A stretch of 64,000 nt of DNA from positions 1-64,000 of the forward strand of contig NZ_JASZYF010000026.1 of assembly GCF_030317115.1 (NCBI RefSeq), in the 5' to 3' direction. This DNA is from Variovorax gracilis. GTDB lineage: Bacteria > Pseudomonadota > Gammaproteobacteria > Burkholderiales > Burkholderiaceae_C. Of this stretch, positions 45,271-54,441 are shown piece by piece. The position numbers and the translations under genes are program-made. Under the pieces are notes generated by a model. The model had not been told where the DNA came from. It saw nothing but the letters and a program-made list of their open reading frames with translations, and made no database searches. How positions within the stretch are numbered: position 1 is the stretch's first letter; the number at the start of each line of letters is the position of its first letter.

Positions 45271-46559
45271 AGCAACCTCAACCACTCGAGTGCCTGCTCG
45301 TCGCTCATCGCGTGCAGGTCGAATCCTTCGCGGATGCGCTGGTTGCGGGCCAGATCCGTCAGCGTGAGACCGGGATAGGCCTTGTACCAGACCTGCGTCG
45401 GCACCTGATGCCGGCGCTGGTAGTACTTGAAGCGCAGCTCATGGTGCGCGCCACCTTTCACCAGCCAGTCCGTGCGCGGCCAGCCGAAGCCGTGACTGAA
45501 GGCGAGGTTGAGGCCCCACGCGGCCTTGTTGACGAAATCGTCCATATAGCTTTCGTGACTGCCGTCGTAGCTGCTGGCGAACAGCACCCGCGCCTTGTTG
45601 TCGAGGAAGACCCAGCGCGCGAAATGGATCGTCTGCACCCGGGCAAGGTGCCCTCGGCCGAAGACATGGCGGCTTGCGTAGTCGATCAGGAGCAGGATGA
45701 CGCGCACGAGAATGCGCCGAAACGGGCCCGGCTTGACGGGGCCGATCGCCGTGAAGCTGTTGGTCAGGTCGTGGTCTTCGAGCTGCTGCATCTCGCGCAC
45801 GGTGGCACGGTCGGGCCGTGGGCAGAACTCGGGGTCGGTCTTCTCGTGGTGGCGCAAGAGCACGATGACGAAGGGCAGCAGCACAATCCATAGCGGCAGC
45901 AGCACCAGACCGACCAGCGGCACGCCGATGGCGTGCACGAGGTTGCATAGCTGCCAGCTTGTCGGCGTGCGTTCGGTCGATGTCAGCACGAGCCGCCCGG
46001 CGATCATTTCGTCCTGTACGAAGGCCACCAACTCGCGTCGCACAGCCTGAGGGTCGACGGCCGCCGCACTGCGCGGCACGCGTGACGACAGCAGGCGTTG
46101 CAGTTCGCTGTTCTGATGGATATGCCTCACGGTTCGTCCGATCCAGTTCACGTAGCCTGCAGCCACCGGAACGCTGTGCGCCCTGAGCTTCGCCAGCAGG
46201 TCGGCGCCCGTGCCGAAGCCTTCGCAATGAGAAAACAGGCGGCGCAGACCATCGCCGGCACGCTCCGCGAACTCGGCAAGCTGGTCGTCGGCCGGTCCAT
46301 CGCATTCGCCCAGGAAGCAGAGGTACATCGGAACATGGGGTCGCGGCAGATCGAAGAGCTCCAGGTCGCTCATCGTCGTGTCGGGCAGCAGCGCGAAGCG
46401 CGCGAAGTGCAGGCGCTCGAACTCGCCGAAAGGCAGCAGGGCATTCGCCGGATCGGCTACGCCGGGCTTCGCGTTCATGGTGTCCAGCAATTCCCGCAGG
46501 CCGGCCTCGCGGCCAGCAGCCAGCGCAGCGACCACCATGAAGTGGGATTGAGGAGTCAC
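45267..46559 (-). CDS. Unknown protein with a central membrane segment, redox cassette
   Basis: 430 residues from a GTG at 46559, four bases after the stop of the upstream small gene; AGGAG is not seen immediately upstream, so translational coupling is likely. A long hydrophobic run lies at about 218-246 (GVPLVGLVLLPLWIVLLPFV), probably one or two membrane spans. It has a His-rich stretch after it (LRHHEKTDPEFCPRPDR) and a Trp/Tyr-rich C-terminus (WGLNLAFSHGFGWPRTDWLV). No known catalytic motif was found. Its place between DyP-like and small-protein genes implies a membrane-linked role in the same pathway. Confidence 0.78.
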   Translation of the reverse strand: MTPQSHFMVVAALAAGREAGLRELLDTMNAKPGVADPANALLPFGEFERLHFARFALLPDTTMSDLELFDLPRPHVPMYLCFLGECDGPADDQLAEFAERAGDGLRRLFSHCEGFGTGADLLAKLRAHSVPVAAGYVNWIGRTVRHIHQNSELQRLLSSRVPRSAAAVDPQAVRRELVAFVQDEMIAGRLVLTSTERTPTSWQLCNLVHAIGVPLVGLVLLPLWIVLLPFVIVLLRHHEKTDPEFCPRPDRATVREMQQLEDHDLTNSFTAIGPVKPGPFRRILVRVILLLIDYASRHVFGRGHLARVQTIHFARWVFLDNKARVLFASSYDGSHESYMDDFVNKAAWGLNLAFSHGFGWPRTDWLVKGGAHHELRFKYYQRRHQVPTQVWYKAYPGLTLTDLARNQRIREGFDLHAMSDEQALEWLRLL

Positions 46560-46563
46560 CGCA

Positions 46564-46995
46564 TCAGAACTTGAGGCAGAAGTCGATCAGCCGCTCCTTG
46601 CCCACATACACCTTGCCCAGATAGAGGTTCGGCGAGATCAGGCGGATCTCGTCGCGAATCCGGCGGGCCACCAGCGAGGTATCGGAATAGTCGAGCACGA
46701 TGCATTCCTTGCCGTCCAGCCAGCTCTCGCCCTTGCCGACCTTGGCGACGATGGCCTTGAGGCCGAGCGTCGTGACCTTGTTCTTGAGGACCCCGTTTTC
46801 GGCATCGAAGACTTTCCCTTGCCATCCGAAGTGGTTGATGAACTTCGCGATGAGTTCCGAGTAGGTCGTGCCCGGCGCAATGATGGCCGTGCCTTCGGCC
46901 TCGCCGGAGGGAATGTCCCCTGCCGGACTGGCGCGGAACAGATCGTCGAGCTGCTGCTGAGACATGTCGAGCAGTTGTTGCACGTCGTAGGCCAT
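46564..46995 (-). CDS. Small conserved protein of the redox cassette, unknown function
   Basis: 143 residues from the ATG at 46995 (GGAGAAGG upstream). The protein is soluble. GTAIIAPGTTYSELIAKFIN, WQGKVFDAENGVLKNKVTT and WLDGKECIVLDYSDTSLVAR are well formed and resemble lipocalin-like or polyketide-cyclase-like small folds found next to dioxygenases and peroxidases, but the family is not one I can name. It may bind a hydrophobic substrate in the same pathway, which is inference from the neighbourhood. Confidence 0.8.
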   Translation of the reverse strand: MAYDVQQLLDMSQQQLDDLFRASPAGDIPSGEAEGTAIIAPGTTYSELIAKFINHFGWQGKVFDAENGVLKNKVTTLGLKAIVAKVGKGESWLDGKECIVLDYSDTSLVARRIRDEIRLISPNLYLGKVYVGKERLIDFCLKF

Positions 46996-47055
46996 ACGCC
47001 TTCTCCTCGGGGGAACCCCATCGTTCACAAAGTTTCAGCCAATCGCCGACACGCG

Positions 47056-48927
47056 TCAATTTGCCGAAAGGGGTGTGCGGTGCGCATGCTGCAACACCAC
47101 TTCGGCCGCTTTCTCCGCAATCATGTAGATCGATGCCGCAACGAAGAAGCCCGGTATGCGCGGGAACACCGATGCATCGACCACGCGCAGCCGCTTCACG
47201 CCGTGCACGGTGAAGGTGCTGTCGAGAACGCCGCCTTCGTTGGCGTTGCCGATCGGGCAGGAGCACGAGGCGTGATGCCCCCACGCCGTACTGCGCACGT
47301 AGTCGGCCAATGCGTCGTCGGTCTGTGCAGTGGGCCCGGGCGCCAGTTCCTCGGTGATCCATCCGCTCTCGATCAGCGGTGCCATCATCCGGCGCACGAA
47401 GCGGATGGCCTCGATCACGGCTTTCAGGTCTTCGCCGGACGCGTCGCTGCCTTCCTCGAAGTAGTGGAAGTTGACGAGCGGCATGTCCAGCGGGTCGGCC
47501 GAGCGCAGCCGCACCGTGCCGGCACGGTTCTGCGTATGGGCCTTCAGCACGGCCCAGGTCAGCCGGTCCGGGTGGTCGCGGATCCAATTCGAGAATCCGC
47601 TGAAGTAGCCTTCGAAGCGCGCCAGCAGCGCCATGCAAAAAAGGTCTGGGTCTTCCTTCCTGCGCGCCGCGCCGGTCGACTTCTGCACCACGCCGAGCGC
47701 GGCGCCGTTGGATGCGTACATGCCGGCCTTGCCTTCGTGCCAGTGCCGCCACAGGGTGTCGTCTCGATCGAAACGCGCGCCTTCCAGCACTTCCCAGGGT
47801 TCGCGCATGCGATGGCTGACGGCGACTTCGTAGCGGTCCTGCAGGTTGCGCCCCACACCCGGCAGGTCGACCCGGACCGGGATGCCGTGCTGGATCAGCT
47901 CCGCGGACGGGCCGATGCCCGACAGCATCAGCAACTGCGGCGTGTTGAACGCGCCGCCGCAAAGGATCACCTCGCGTCGCGCCCTCACCCGGCGTCGTTC
48001 GCCGGGTGCGTCGCTCGGCCTTGCATGCGCGCGATACAGGCACGCACCCTTGAGGTACTCGACACCGTTGGCCCCGCCGTCGGCATCGAACAGCACGCGC
48101 GTGGCGAGCGCTTCCTGTTCGATGTGCAGGCGGGTCGGATGGCGTTCCGCGACGTCGAGCAGCCGCTCCCGCACGCCGACGCGTCGACGGTCCGAGGTTG
48201 CGAGCGGCGTGTAGCAGATGCCTTCGAAGCTGCCGGACCGCATATGCCACGCGTTGGGGTCGCCCATGCCTCGACGCAGCCAGCGCAGGGTACTGAGCAG
48301 AGGCGTCGGCAGGCTGCTGGTGAAGGTCCTGGCGGTGTCGCGCAGCACGCGCACCAGCCCGTCGTCGCCGAGCACCGTGAGCGGAATGGACTTCTCTGTC
48401 TTGAGCCAGCCATGCCAGCCGTGGCCCGTCGGGTCCAGGCCGATATGCTGCAAGGCGCGCCACACCGGCCTGTGGCGGCAGTCTTCCACCCTCAGCGCGT
48501 ACCGGCGCATGTGCGTGGCGCGCCATGACAGGTCGCCGGTGATGCGCGCGATGTGGTTCCAGTCCGAGGCATGCGGCAGCATGAAGATCATCGCGTTGTG
48601 CGAGGTGCAGCCGCCCAGCGCCGCGGCGCGCGGATAGAGCACGCCCTCCCCGGCCTCGTGTTTCCAGTCCCTCGCCTGCTGGTCCTCGTCCGCGTAGTGG
48701 CGCACGCGGAAGTTCCAGCTCATGGCCGCGTTCTCGCAGGCAAAGGCATGGAAGGCCGGCACGTCGTAGTCATCGGGCAGGCGTGCGGCGCTCGCGCGCG
48801 GATCGCCACCAGCCTCGAGCAGGAAGACGCGCATGCCCGATTCGGCCAGCCGGGCTGCGAGGGTGCCGCCGCCCGCACCCGAGCCAACGATGACGTAGTC
48901 CCAGTCGATCGATTCGGCTCCTGGCAT
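47056..48927 (-). CDS. GMC family FAD-dependent oxidoreductase
   Basis: 623 residues. The N-terminal FAD-binding motif is DYVIVGSGAGGGTLAARLAE, then VFLLEAGG; the GMC signature LGGCTSHNAMIFM lies further in. The C-terminal active-site region STAWGHHASCSCPIG holds the catalytic histidine, and VDASVFPRIPGFFVAASIYM completes the FAD domain. No signal peptide. GMC enzymes oxidise alcohols, sugars or cholesterol, passing electrons to oxygen or a cytochrome. A dihaem cytochrome is encoded 19 bases upstream on the same strand and could be its acceptor, although they may lie in different compartments. Confidence 0.93.
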   Translation of the reverse strand: MPGAESIDWDYVIVGSGAGGGTLAARLAESGMRVFLLEAGGDPRASAARLPDDYDVPAFHAFACENAAMSWNFRVRHYADEDQQARDWKHEAGEGVLYPRAAALGGCTSHNAMIFMLPHASDWNHIARITGDLSWRATHMRRYALRVEDCRHRPVWRALQHIGLDPTGHGWHGWLKTEKSIPLTVLGDDGLVRVLRDTARTFTSSLPTPLLSTLRWLRRGMGDPNAWHMRSGSFEGICYTPLATSDRRRVGVRERLLDVAERHPTRLHIEQEALATRVLFDADGGANGVEYLKGACLYRAHARPSDAPGERRRVRARREVILCGGAFNTPQLLMLSGIGPSAELIQHGIPVRVDLPGVGRNLQDRYEVAVSHRMREPWEVLEGARFDRDDTLWRHWHEGKAGMYASNGAALGVVQKSTGAARRKEDPDLFCMALLARFEGYFSGFSNWIRDHPDRLTWAVLKAHTQNRAGTVRLRSADPLDMPLVNFHYFEEGSDASGEDLKAVIEAIRFVRRMMAPLIESGWITEELAPGPTAQTDDALADYVRSTAWGHHASCSCPIGNANEGGVLDSTFTVHGVKRLRVVDASVFPRIPGFFVAASIYMIAEKAAEVVLQHAHRTPLSAN

Positions 48928-48946
48928 GGACGCGGCCGGGTCTTTG

Positions 48947-51478
48947 TCAGAAGGTCTTCAGGAAGGCAATCAGCGCGCGCTTGTCGTCATCGCTCAGTTC
49001 CGGCTCGCGGCCGAATGCCCTCTCGTCGGCGCTCAGTCCGTCCTGGCGGTTGAACTGGGCAGTCCCGAAGTAATGGCCGCGGTTAACCACGAAATCCGGG
49101 CACTTGCTCAGCTCGAGCATCGGCTCGCGGAGATTCACGAAGTGCTTGCGCAATTCTTCATCGCTGGCGCCGGACGGCGCGCTGGCCAGGGCGTGCTTGA
49201 GCTTCAGGAGCAACTCACCGGCATCCTTCACGTGCTCGGCCTTGTCGCCGAGCCCATCGGACTCCGCGCGCAGCTTGAGGTTGGCGAGCAGGTTTACGGG
49301 CACGCCCTCGGGGATGGGCCCGAGCACGATGTCGCCGCCCTCCTTGACCAACCATGGCAGCCAGCGATTCAGCGCGCCCTGCAGGGGCCGCAGGGCGTCG
49401 GGCGCGAAGCCGGTGGGAATGATCACCACGCTGCGCTCGGTCGTGCGATCGATCGTGCCGTCGACCTTGTTGCCCAGTACGGCGTCGGCCTTGCGCTTCT
49501 CGGGCCACAGCATCTGCACGATGGCGTCGTCGAAGACCTTCATGCGTGCCTCGACCGACGGATTGCCGTCGGGGTCCGCCTCGCCCACGGTGTTGTTCAG
49601 CAGGAAAGGTGCTGTCGACCAGACGCTGATCAGCGAAGGCACGCGCGTGTAGCCGCGCCCGCCAGCCGGCATCGCATAAGGCTTGGCCTCGCCGGTGAAC
49701 GGGTCTCGCAAGGTGACCGTGCCGACCGAAGGCAGGCTCTTGTAGGTCTGCGAAGAGAAGTTGTCCCAGATGTTGCCCCGAAGCGCATTGGTGGCGAGCG
49801 GACTGCACGCGTTGGTGCGCAGCAGCGTCACCGGAATGCGCGCCTCGGTCGACAGGTAGTTGCCCTCCAGGAAGTCGGGGGCCTGCACGACCTTGCGCAT
49901 CTGCGCCTTGTACTCGGGAGTCTGCGTCCAGTTCCAGTAGCGCTTGAAGCATTCCACGTAGCCGGGACCGGCGCAGCGTGCGGGATTGATGTCCAGTGCG
50001 GCCGGCAGCGGCGGTGCCTTGCTCGAGTGGCAGCGCGCGCAGGTGTCGGCGAAGGCGGTCTTGCCGCGCTCCAGCGTCGCAGTGTCGGTGGCAAGGTATT
50101 TCTCGCTGCCGGGCGCGTCCTTCAGGCGATCGGGCTGCGCAGCCTTCAGGAAAAACAGTGCCGTGTTCACCGTGCCCAGCTCGGTTGCCTGCCAGTAGCT
50201 GGAGTTCTTCTGCGCCGATGCGATCCTGATCGGCGAGATGGTCTTGCCGCCGACCACCGGGTTGAAGTGCAGCAGCCATTCCTCGCTGAAGAGCCCGATG
50301 TTGAGGTACACGCGGTTGAGCGCCCCGAGCAGCCCGACGGAATCCGCGCCGTCCTTGAGCACGTGTGGCGTGCGGACCGTGCCGTCGGCCTTGGTGAAGA
50401 ACTCGGTCAAAGGGCCGCTGCTCACGAAGTCGTTGAACTGCCGGTTGTCGAGTTCGCCGCCGGCCAGCCTTTCCTGTCCGACGCGCTTGGCCATCTGCAG
50501 GCGGCCCACGAAATCGTAGACCGCGTTCATGGTGCGCGGGTTGTTGATGCCGTCGGTCGATACCAGCGAGGTGTCCATCGTGCCCGGCCGGTACGTATGG
50601 GCGAGCTGGTACATGTAGTTCTTGCGCCCTTCGGGCTTGTTCGCGTTGTGGATGAAGAGCCGATCCACCCACATGTACTGCGCGCCTACCGATGAGCTCA
50701 GGTTCTCGAACTTCGGATTGTTCGGGTCGGCCGGCGGCTTCACCGGGCTCGGCCCCACGTGGCAGAAGCCGCAGGACATGCCGACCCGGTACGGCCGCAC
50801 CAGGTCCTTGCGGTTGTAGTAGCTCGGGTCGGTGTAGTACCTCTCCGCGTCCCATTCCTTGGCCGCTTTCTCGTCGAAGGCCGGGTTGGGAAACAGGCGC
50901 AGGCCGGAGATGCCGGTGTTCCAACCGTAGAACGAGCCGACGGGCTGCGTCGTGCCGTCGCCCAGCGGCTTGCCTCGCGAGCCGATGGCTACGCCGGGGT
51001 ACTTGCTCTCGTTCTCGAAGGGATCGGGGGCGCAATCCTTGCTGCGCGCGTCGAGCCAGAGGCCGCGCCGCGACTTGTCCGGTCCCGTGGCGTTCTCGAA
51101 GCAGGGCTCGTTCACAAGACCGAAAGTCTTCCAGCGGTTGGCCCGTGAGTACCCGAGGCTCGGATGCGAGCTGATGACCTTCAGCAGGTCGAAGGCGCCG
51201 AACGTGTAGTCGGTCATCTGGTTCCAGAATCGGTCGTTGCCGCCGCTCCAGACCAGCCACATGTTGCGGCCCTTGATCTCCTCGGGCGACAGCGCGACGC
51301 CGCCGTCCATGTCGTGGAAGTAGTCCTCCGTGGCGTGGGGGAACGATGCCGCGTCCCGACCCGCCAACCGGGCCTCGTCGAGCACCTCGCCGGGCTGCGG
51401 ACCTTTGGAGCAGGCCGCGAGAAGCGCGCACGCTAACAGCGGCAGCAGCCTTGCGGCGTGCCAGCAAGCTTGGGTCAT
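48947..51478 (-). CDS. RoxA-like dihaem cytochrome c, predicted lipoprotein
   Basis: 843 residues. The ATG at 51478 is chosen because AGGAGG lies seven bases upstream, while an ATG six bases earlier is too close to it. A signal peptide ends in LLAAC (Cys23). Two haem-binding motifs are present, CGFCH (236-240) and CARCH (480-484). PSLISVWSTAPFLLNNTV (614-631) resembles the V-W-x-T-A-P-Y-L-H-N-G block of RoxA-like and dihaem peroxidase families. It is longer than RoxA or RoxB (about 650-700), with an extended N-terminal part. Exported haem enzymes of this kind cleave polyisoprene or reduce peroxide; substrate here is unknown. It is the first gene of the six-gene unit. Confidence 0.85.
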   Translation of the reverse strand: MTQACWHAARLLPLLACALLAACSKGPQPGEVLDEARLAGRDAASFPHATEDYFHDMDGGVALSPEEIKGRNMWLVWSGGNDRFWNQMTDYTFGAFDLLKVISSHPSLGYSRANRWKTFGLVNEPCFENATGPDKSRRGLWLDARSKDCAPDPFENESKYPGVAIGSRGKPLGDGTTQPVGSFYGWNTGISGLRLFPNPAFDEKAAKEWDAERYYTDPSYYNRKDLVRPYRVGMSCGFCHVGPSPVKPPADPNNPKFENLSSSVGAQYMWVDRLFIHNANKPEGRKNYMYQLAHTYRPGTMDTSLVSTDGINNPRTMNAVYDFVGRLQMAKRVGQERLAGGELDNRQFNDFVSSGPLTEFFTKADGTVRTPHVLKDGADSVGLLGALNRVYLNIGLFSEEWLLHFNPVVGGKTISPIRIASAQKNSSYWQATELGTVNTALFFLKAAQPDRLKDAPGSEKYLATDTATLERGKTAFADTCARCHSSKAPPLPAALDINPARCAGPGYVECFKRYWNWTQTPEYKAQMRKVVQAPDFLEGNYLSTEARIPVTLLRTNACSPLATNALRGNIWDNFSSQTYKSLPSVGTVTLRDPFTGEAKPYAMPAGGRGYTRVPSLISVWSTAPFLLNNTVGEADPDGNPSVEARMKVFDDAIVQMLWPEKRKADAVLGNKVDGTIDRTTERSVVIIPTGFAPDALRPLQGALNRWLPWLVKEGGDIVLGPIPEGVPVNLLANLKLRAESDGLGDKAEHVKDAGELLLKLKHALASAPSGASDEELRKHFVNLREPMLELSKCPDFVVNRGHYFGTAQFNRQDGLSADERAFGREPELSDDDKRALIAFLKTF

Positions 51479-51514
51479 TGCCATTCCTCCTACGTCGACA
51501 CCTTGGGTGAACGG

Positions 51515-51526
51515 GCAATCGATTGC
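51515..51526. promoter_or_regulatory. Candidate operator between the redox cassette and the SMP-30 gene
   Basis: GCAATCGATTGC is a perfect 12-base palindrome 37 bases before the cytochrome c start codon, in the 192-base divergent region. By chance one would expect such a site about once in 4096 positions. It could bind a dimeric regulator of the redox cassette, of the SMP-30 gene, or both. No clear -10/-35 pair was found beside it. Confidence 0.35.
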
Positions 51527-51670
51527 GCAGTGTGGAGGGGGGTCGATGCCTTGGCTATCGGCCATGCGCGCTAACGCGAAGGGCGTAGGCGCAAGCGCCC
51601 GGCTGGTCATGGACGGCCGGCAGTGACATCATTCGCCGGCCCTGTGAGGCACCCAACGAGGAGACACCGC

Positions 51671-52777
51671 ATGCAAGAACGAACAAGAATGGCCCGTCGC
51701 GGCTTTCTGAAAACTGCGGCCGGCACCGGCCTGGCCGCACTGGGCGGACTGGCCGGCGCCCAGTCCTTCGACTTCAGGCCCCAGCAACGCTACCCCGACC
51801 CGGCAGTGATGATCCTGGACCCGAGCTTCACCAAGTACCGCATCTACAGCAGCACGGTGGAGCAGCTCGGCACCGGCATGCGCTGGGCCGAAGGTCCGGT
51901 CTATTTTCCGGAGGGCGGGTACCTGCTGTGCAGCGACATCCCCAACAACCGGTTGATGAAGTACGACGAGAAGACCGGCAAGTTCAGCGTGCACAAGACC
52001 AACGTCAACTACGCCAACGGCAATACGCGCGACCGCCAGGGACGGCTGGTCTCCTGCGAGCACTCGGTCACCCGCCGCATCGTGCGGACGGAGAAGGACG
52101 GCCGGACGACGGTGCTGGCCGACAGCTACGAAGGCAAGCGGCTCAACGCACCGAACGACATCGTCGTCAAGTCGGACGACACGATCTGGTTCACCGACCC
52201 GATCTTCGGCATCAACGGCGAGTGGGAAGGTTCCAGGGCCACGCCGGAGCAGCCAACGACCAATGTCTACCGCATCGCGCAGGATGGCAAGCTCACGGCG
52301 GTCATCACGGACCTGGTGAACCCCAACGGCCTGGCGTTCTCGCCCGACGAGAAGAAGCTCTACGTGGTCGAGTGGAAGGGCACGCCCAATCGAAGCATGT
52401 GGAGCTACGACGTGGCCGCCGACGGCAGCAGCCTGACGAACAAGACCAAGCTGATCGATGCCGAAGGCCCCGGCGCGTTCGACGGCTTTCGCGTCGACCG
52501 CGATGGCAACCTGTGGTGCGGCTGGGGATACACCGGCGCCGTCGCGAGCGAGCCGACGGACATCGGCGGCGGCATGAAGGCCTACCTGCCGACAGGCAAG
52601 TCAGAGGAGATGGATGGCGTGAAGGTCTTCAATCCGCAGGGCAAGCCGATCGGATTCATCCGGTTGCCGGAGCGGTGTGCGAACCTGGAGTTCGGGGGGC
52701 CGAAGAGGAACCGGCTCTACATGGCGAGCAGCCATTCGCTGTATGGGTTGTTCGTGGAGGCGCACGGCGCGGTCTGA
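51671..52777 (+). CDS. Tat-exported SMP-30/gluconolactonase-like protein
   Basis: 368 residues from the ATG at 51671 (GAGGAG upstream). The N-terminus has a twin-arginine motif ARRGFLKTAAGTG with a hydrophobic stretch and GAQS at the cleavage site. The body is a six-bladed beta-propeller of the SMP-30/gluconolactonase family; LNAPNDIVVKSDDTIWFTDP contains the Asn and Asp that bind the divalent metal, and NPNGLAFSPDEKKLYVVEW is the second family block. The family includes lactonases for sugar acids. It is divergent from the cytochrome-led cassette, and shares its promoter region. Confidence 0.9.
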   Translation: MQERTRMARRGFLKTAAGTGLAALGGLAGAQSFDFRPQQRYPDPAVMILDPSFTKYRIYSSTVEQLGTGMRWAEGPVYFPEGGYLLCSDIPNNRLMKYDEKTGKFSVHKTNVNYANGNTRDRQGRLVSCEHSVTRRIVRTEKDGRTTVLADSYEGKRLNAPNDIVVKSDDTIWFTDPIFGINGEWEGSRATPEQPTTNVYRIAQDGKLTAVITDLVNPNGLAFSPDEKKLYVVEWKGTPNRSMWSYDVAADGSSLTNKTKLIDAEGPGAFDGFRVDRDGNLWCGWGYTGAVASEPTDIGGGMKAYLPTGKSEEMDGVKVFNPQGKPIGFIRLPERCANLEFGGPKRNRLYMASSHSLYGLFVEAHGAV

Positions 52778-52795
52778 TCGTCAGCCCTTCTCGCC

Positions 52796-54397
52796 TCATC
52801 CGCTGGCGGAGACGGGCATTGTCCGCGGCCCGCGACTGATCAGCAGCCAAGCACTCAGGGCGCTCATGAGTGCCAGGCCTGCGCAAATCAGCATCACCCA
52901 TCTGAAGCCCGAGACGAAAGAGGCATTCACCGTCTGCCTGAGCGCCACAGCCGCCGTCGGATCCACTCCCGCTGGCAGCGTCGCACCTGCAAGCTGGCTT
53001 CGTTGCGCTTCGAGGAAAGCGGAGGTCTCGGCGGACGCGCCGATCCCGCGCAAGCCCTCACCAAGCCGCGCGTCGAAAGCCCAGGCCATCACCACCCCGA
53101 AGACCGCGATGGCCAGCACCGACGCCGCGCGCGAGACCGCGTTGTTCACGCCTGATGCAATGCCGGCGGATTCGGGACCGACCGCATTCATCACCGTCGT
53201 CGTGAGCGGTGCGACCGTGATGGTCATGCCAAGCCCCAGTACCACCACGGCGGGGAAGAACGCAGTCCAATAGTTGGCTCCCACACCCGGCACCGCGAAC
53301 AACGCGAAGCCCACCGCCGCGATGCCCGGCCCCACCACCAGCGGCAGTCGCGACCCGAAGCGATCGACCAGTTGCCCGGCCCAGCCCGAGAAGGCGAACA
53401 TGATCAGGATGAACGGCAGCAGCGCGGCTCCCGCGACGGTCGCCGAATAGCCCTGCACCTGGATCATGTTGAGCGGGAAGAAGTACAGGCCGCCGCCGAG
53501 CGCCGCATACAGCAGCAGCGTCAGCAGGTTGGCGCCTCCGAAATTGCCGATGCGCAGCATGGACAGCGGCAACATGGGTGATCGCACGCGAAGCTCCGTC
53601 ACGACGAACGCAACGCTCGCCACCACGCCGGCGATGAGCGCTCCCAGCACCGCCGGCGACGCCCACCCCTGCGTCGGCGCTTCGATGAACGCATAGACGA
53701 TGCCGCCGAGCGCTACGGTCGCGAGCGCTGCGCCCCACAGGTCGAGGCCGGCCCTGGCGGCAGCGCCTCCCCGGCTTTCGGGCACATGGCGCCACGCGAT
53801 CAGCAGCACGATCACGGCCATCGGCACGTTGACGAGAAAGGCCCAGACCCATGAGTAGTGATCGACCAGGAAGCCGCCCGCGACCGGCCCGATCGCTGCG
53901 GTGATGCCGCTCCATCCCGACCACGTGCCGATGGCGCGTCCTCGCTCCTTCTCGGGAAACGTCGCGCTGATGAGCGCCAGGCTGCCCGGCACCAGCAAGG
54001 CGCCACCGACGCCCTGCACGGCCCGCGCCAGAATGAGTTGCCGCACGTCGCCTGCCAGCGCGCAGCCCACCGACGCGAGCGCAAAGAGCGCAACGCCGAT
54101 CGCGAAGACCTTGCGCCTCCCGAAGTGATCGCCAAGAGAGCCGCCGACGAGCAGCAGCGCGGCAAGGAAGAGCGCGTACGACTCCACCACCCACTGCGCC
54201 TGGAAAGCCGTGGCGTGCAAATCGGCCTGGATGGCAGGCAATGCCACATTGACCACCGTGCCGTCTATGAAGGCCATGCTCGAACCGATGATCGCCGCGG
54301 CGAGCACCCAGGGCTTGGAGGCCGGTGGGCAGTCCGCCTGTTCGCAGCCGTGGCGAATCTGGTTGTCATCCCCGGGTGGCTTGCCGAGCTGGGTCAT
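52796..54397 (-). CDS. DHA2 family MFS efflux transporter
   Basis: 533 residues from the ATG at 54397. Fourteen hydrophobic segments can be traced. The motif D1 (IDGTVVNVALPAIQADLHAT), motif A (LVGGSLGDHFGRRKVFAIGV) and motif C (GSLALISATFPEKERGRAIG) are characteristic of 14-helix drug:H+ antiporters such as EmrB and QacA. A short Cys/Pro-containing N-terminal tail precedes the first span. It faces the MocR-family regulator with only 44 bases between. Confidence 0.94.
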   Translation of the reverse strand: MTQLGKPPGDDNQIRHGCEQADCPPASKPWVLAAAIIGSSMAFIDGTVVNVALPAIQADLHATAFQAQWVVESYALFLAALLLVGGSLGDHFGRRKVFAIGVALFALASVGCALAGDVRQLILARAVQGVGGALLVPGSLALISATFPEKERGRAIGTWSGWSGITAAIGPVAGGFLVDHYSWVWAFLVNVPMAVIVLLIAWRHVPESRGGAAARAGLDLWGAALATVALGGIVYAFIEAPTQGWASPAVLGALIAGVVASVAFVVTELRVRSPMLPLSMLRIGNFGGANLLTLLLYAALGGGLYFFPLNMIQVQGYSATVAGAALLPFILIMFAFSGWAGQLVDRFGSRLPLVVGPGIAAVGFALFAVPGVGANYWTAFFPAVVVLGLGMTITVAPLTTTVMNAVGPESAGIASGVNNAVSRAASVLAIAVFGVVMAWAFDARLGEGLRGIGASAETSAFLEAQRSQLAGATLPAGVDPTAAVALRQTVNASFVSGFRWVMLICAGLALMSALSAWLLISRGPRTMPVSASG

Positions 54398-54441
54398 GCA
54401 TTGAGTATGAAGCCCGGGCCCGTGCCGGACAATCCCGCGGC
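54398..54441. promoter_or_regulatory. Very short divergent region between MFS exporter and MocR regulator genes
   Basis: The two start codons are only 44 bases apart, so the promoters must overlap each other or reach into the genes. The palindrome GCCCGGGC lies in the middle. Such compact regions are typical of a regulator that controls itself and its divergent exporter. Confidence 0.4.

Noticed and set aside
46556..48526. A 656-codon minus-strand frame overlapping the GMC oxidoreductase
   Set aside because: It is an out-of-frame shadow of the GMC gene; the FAD and GMC motifs are all in the other frame.
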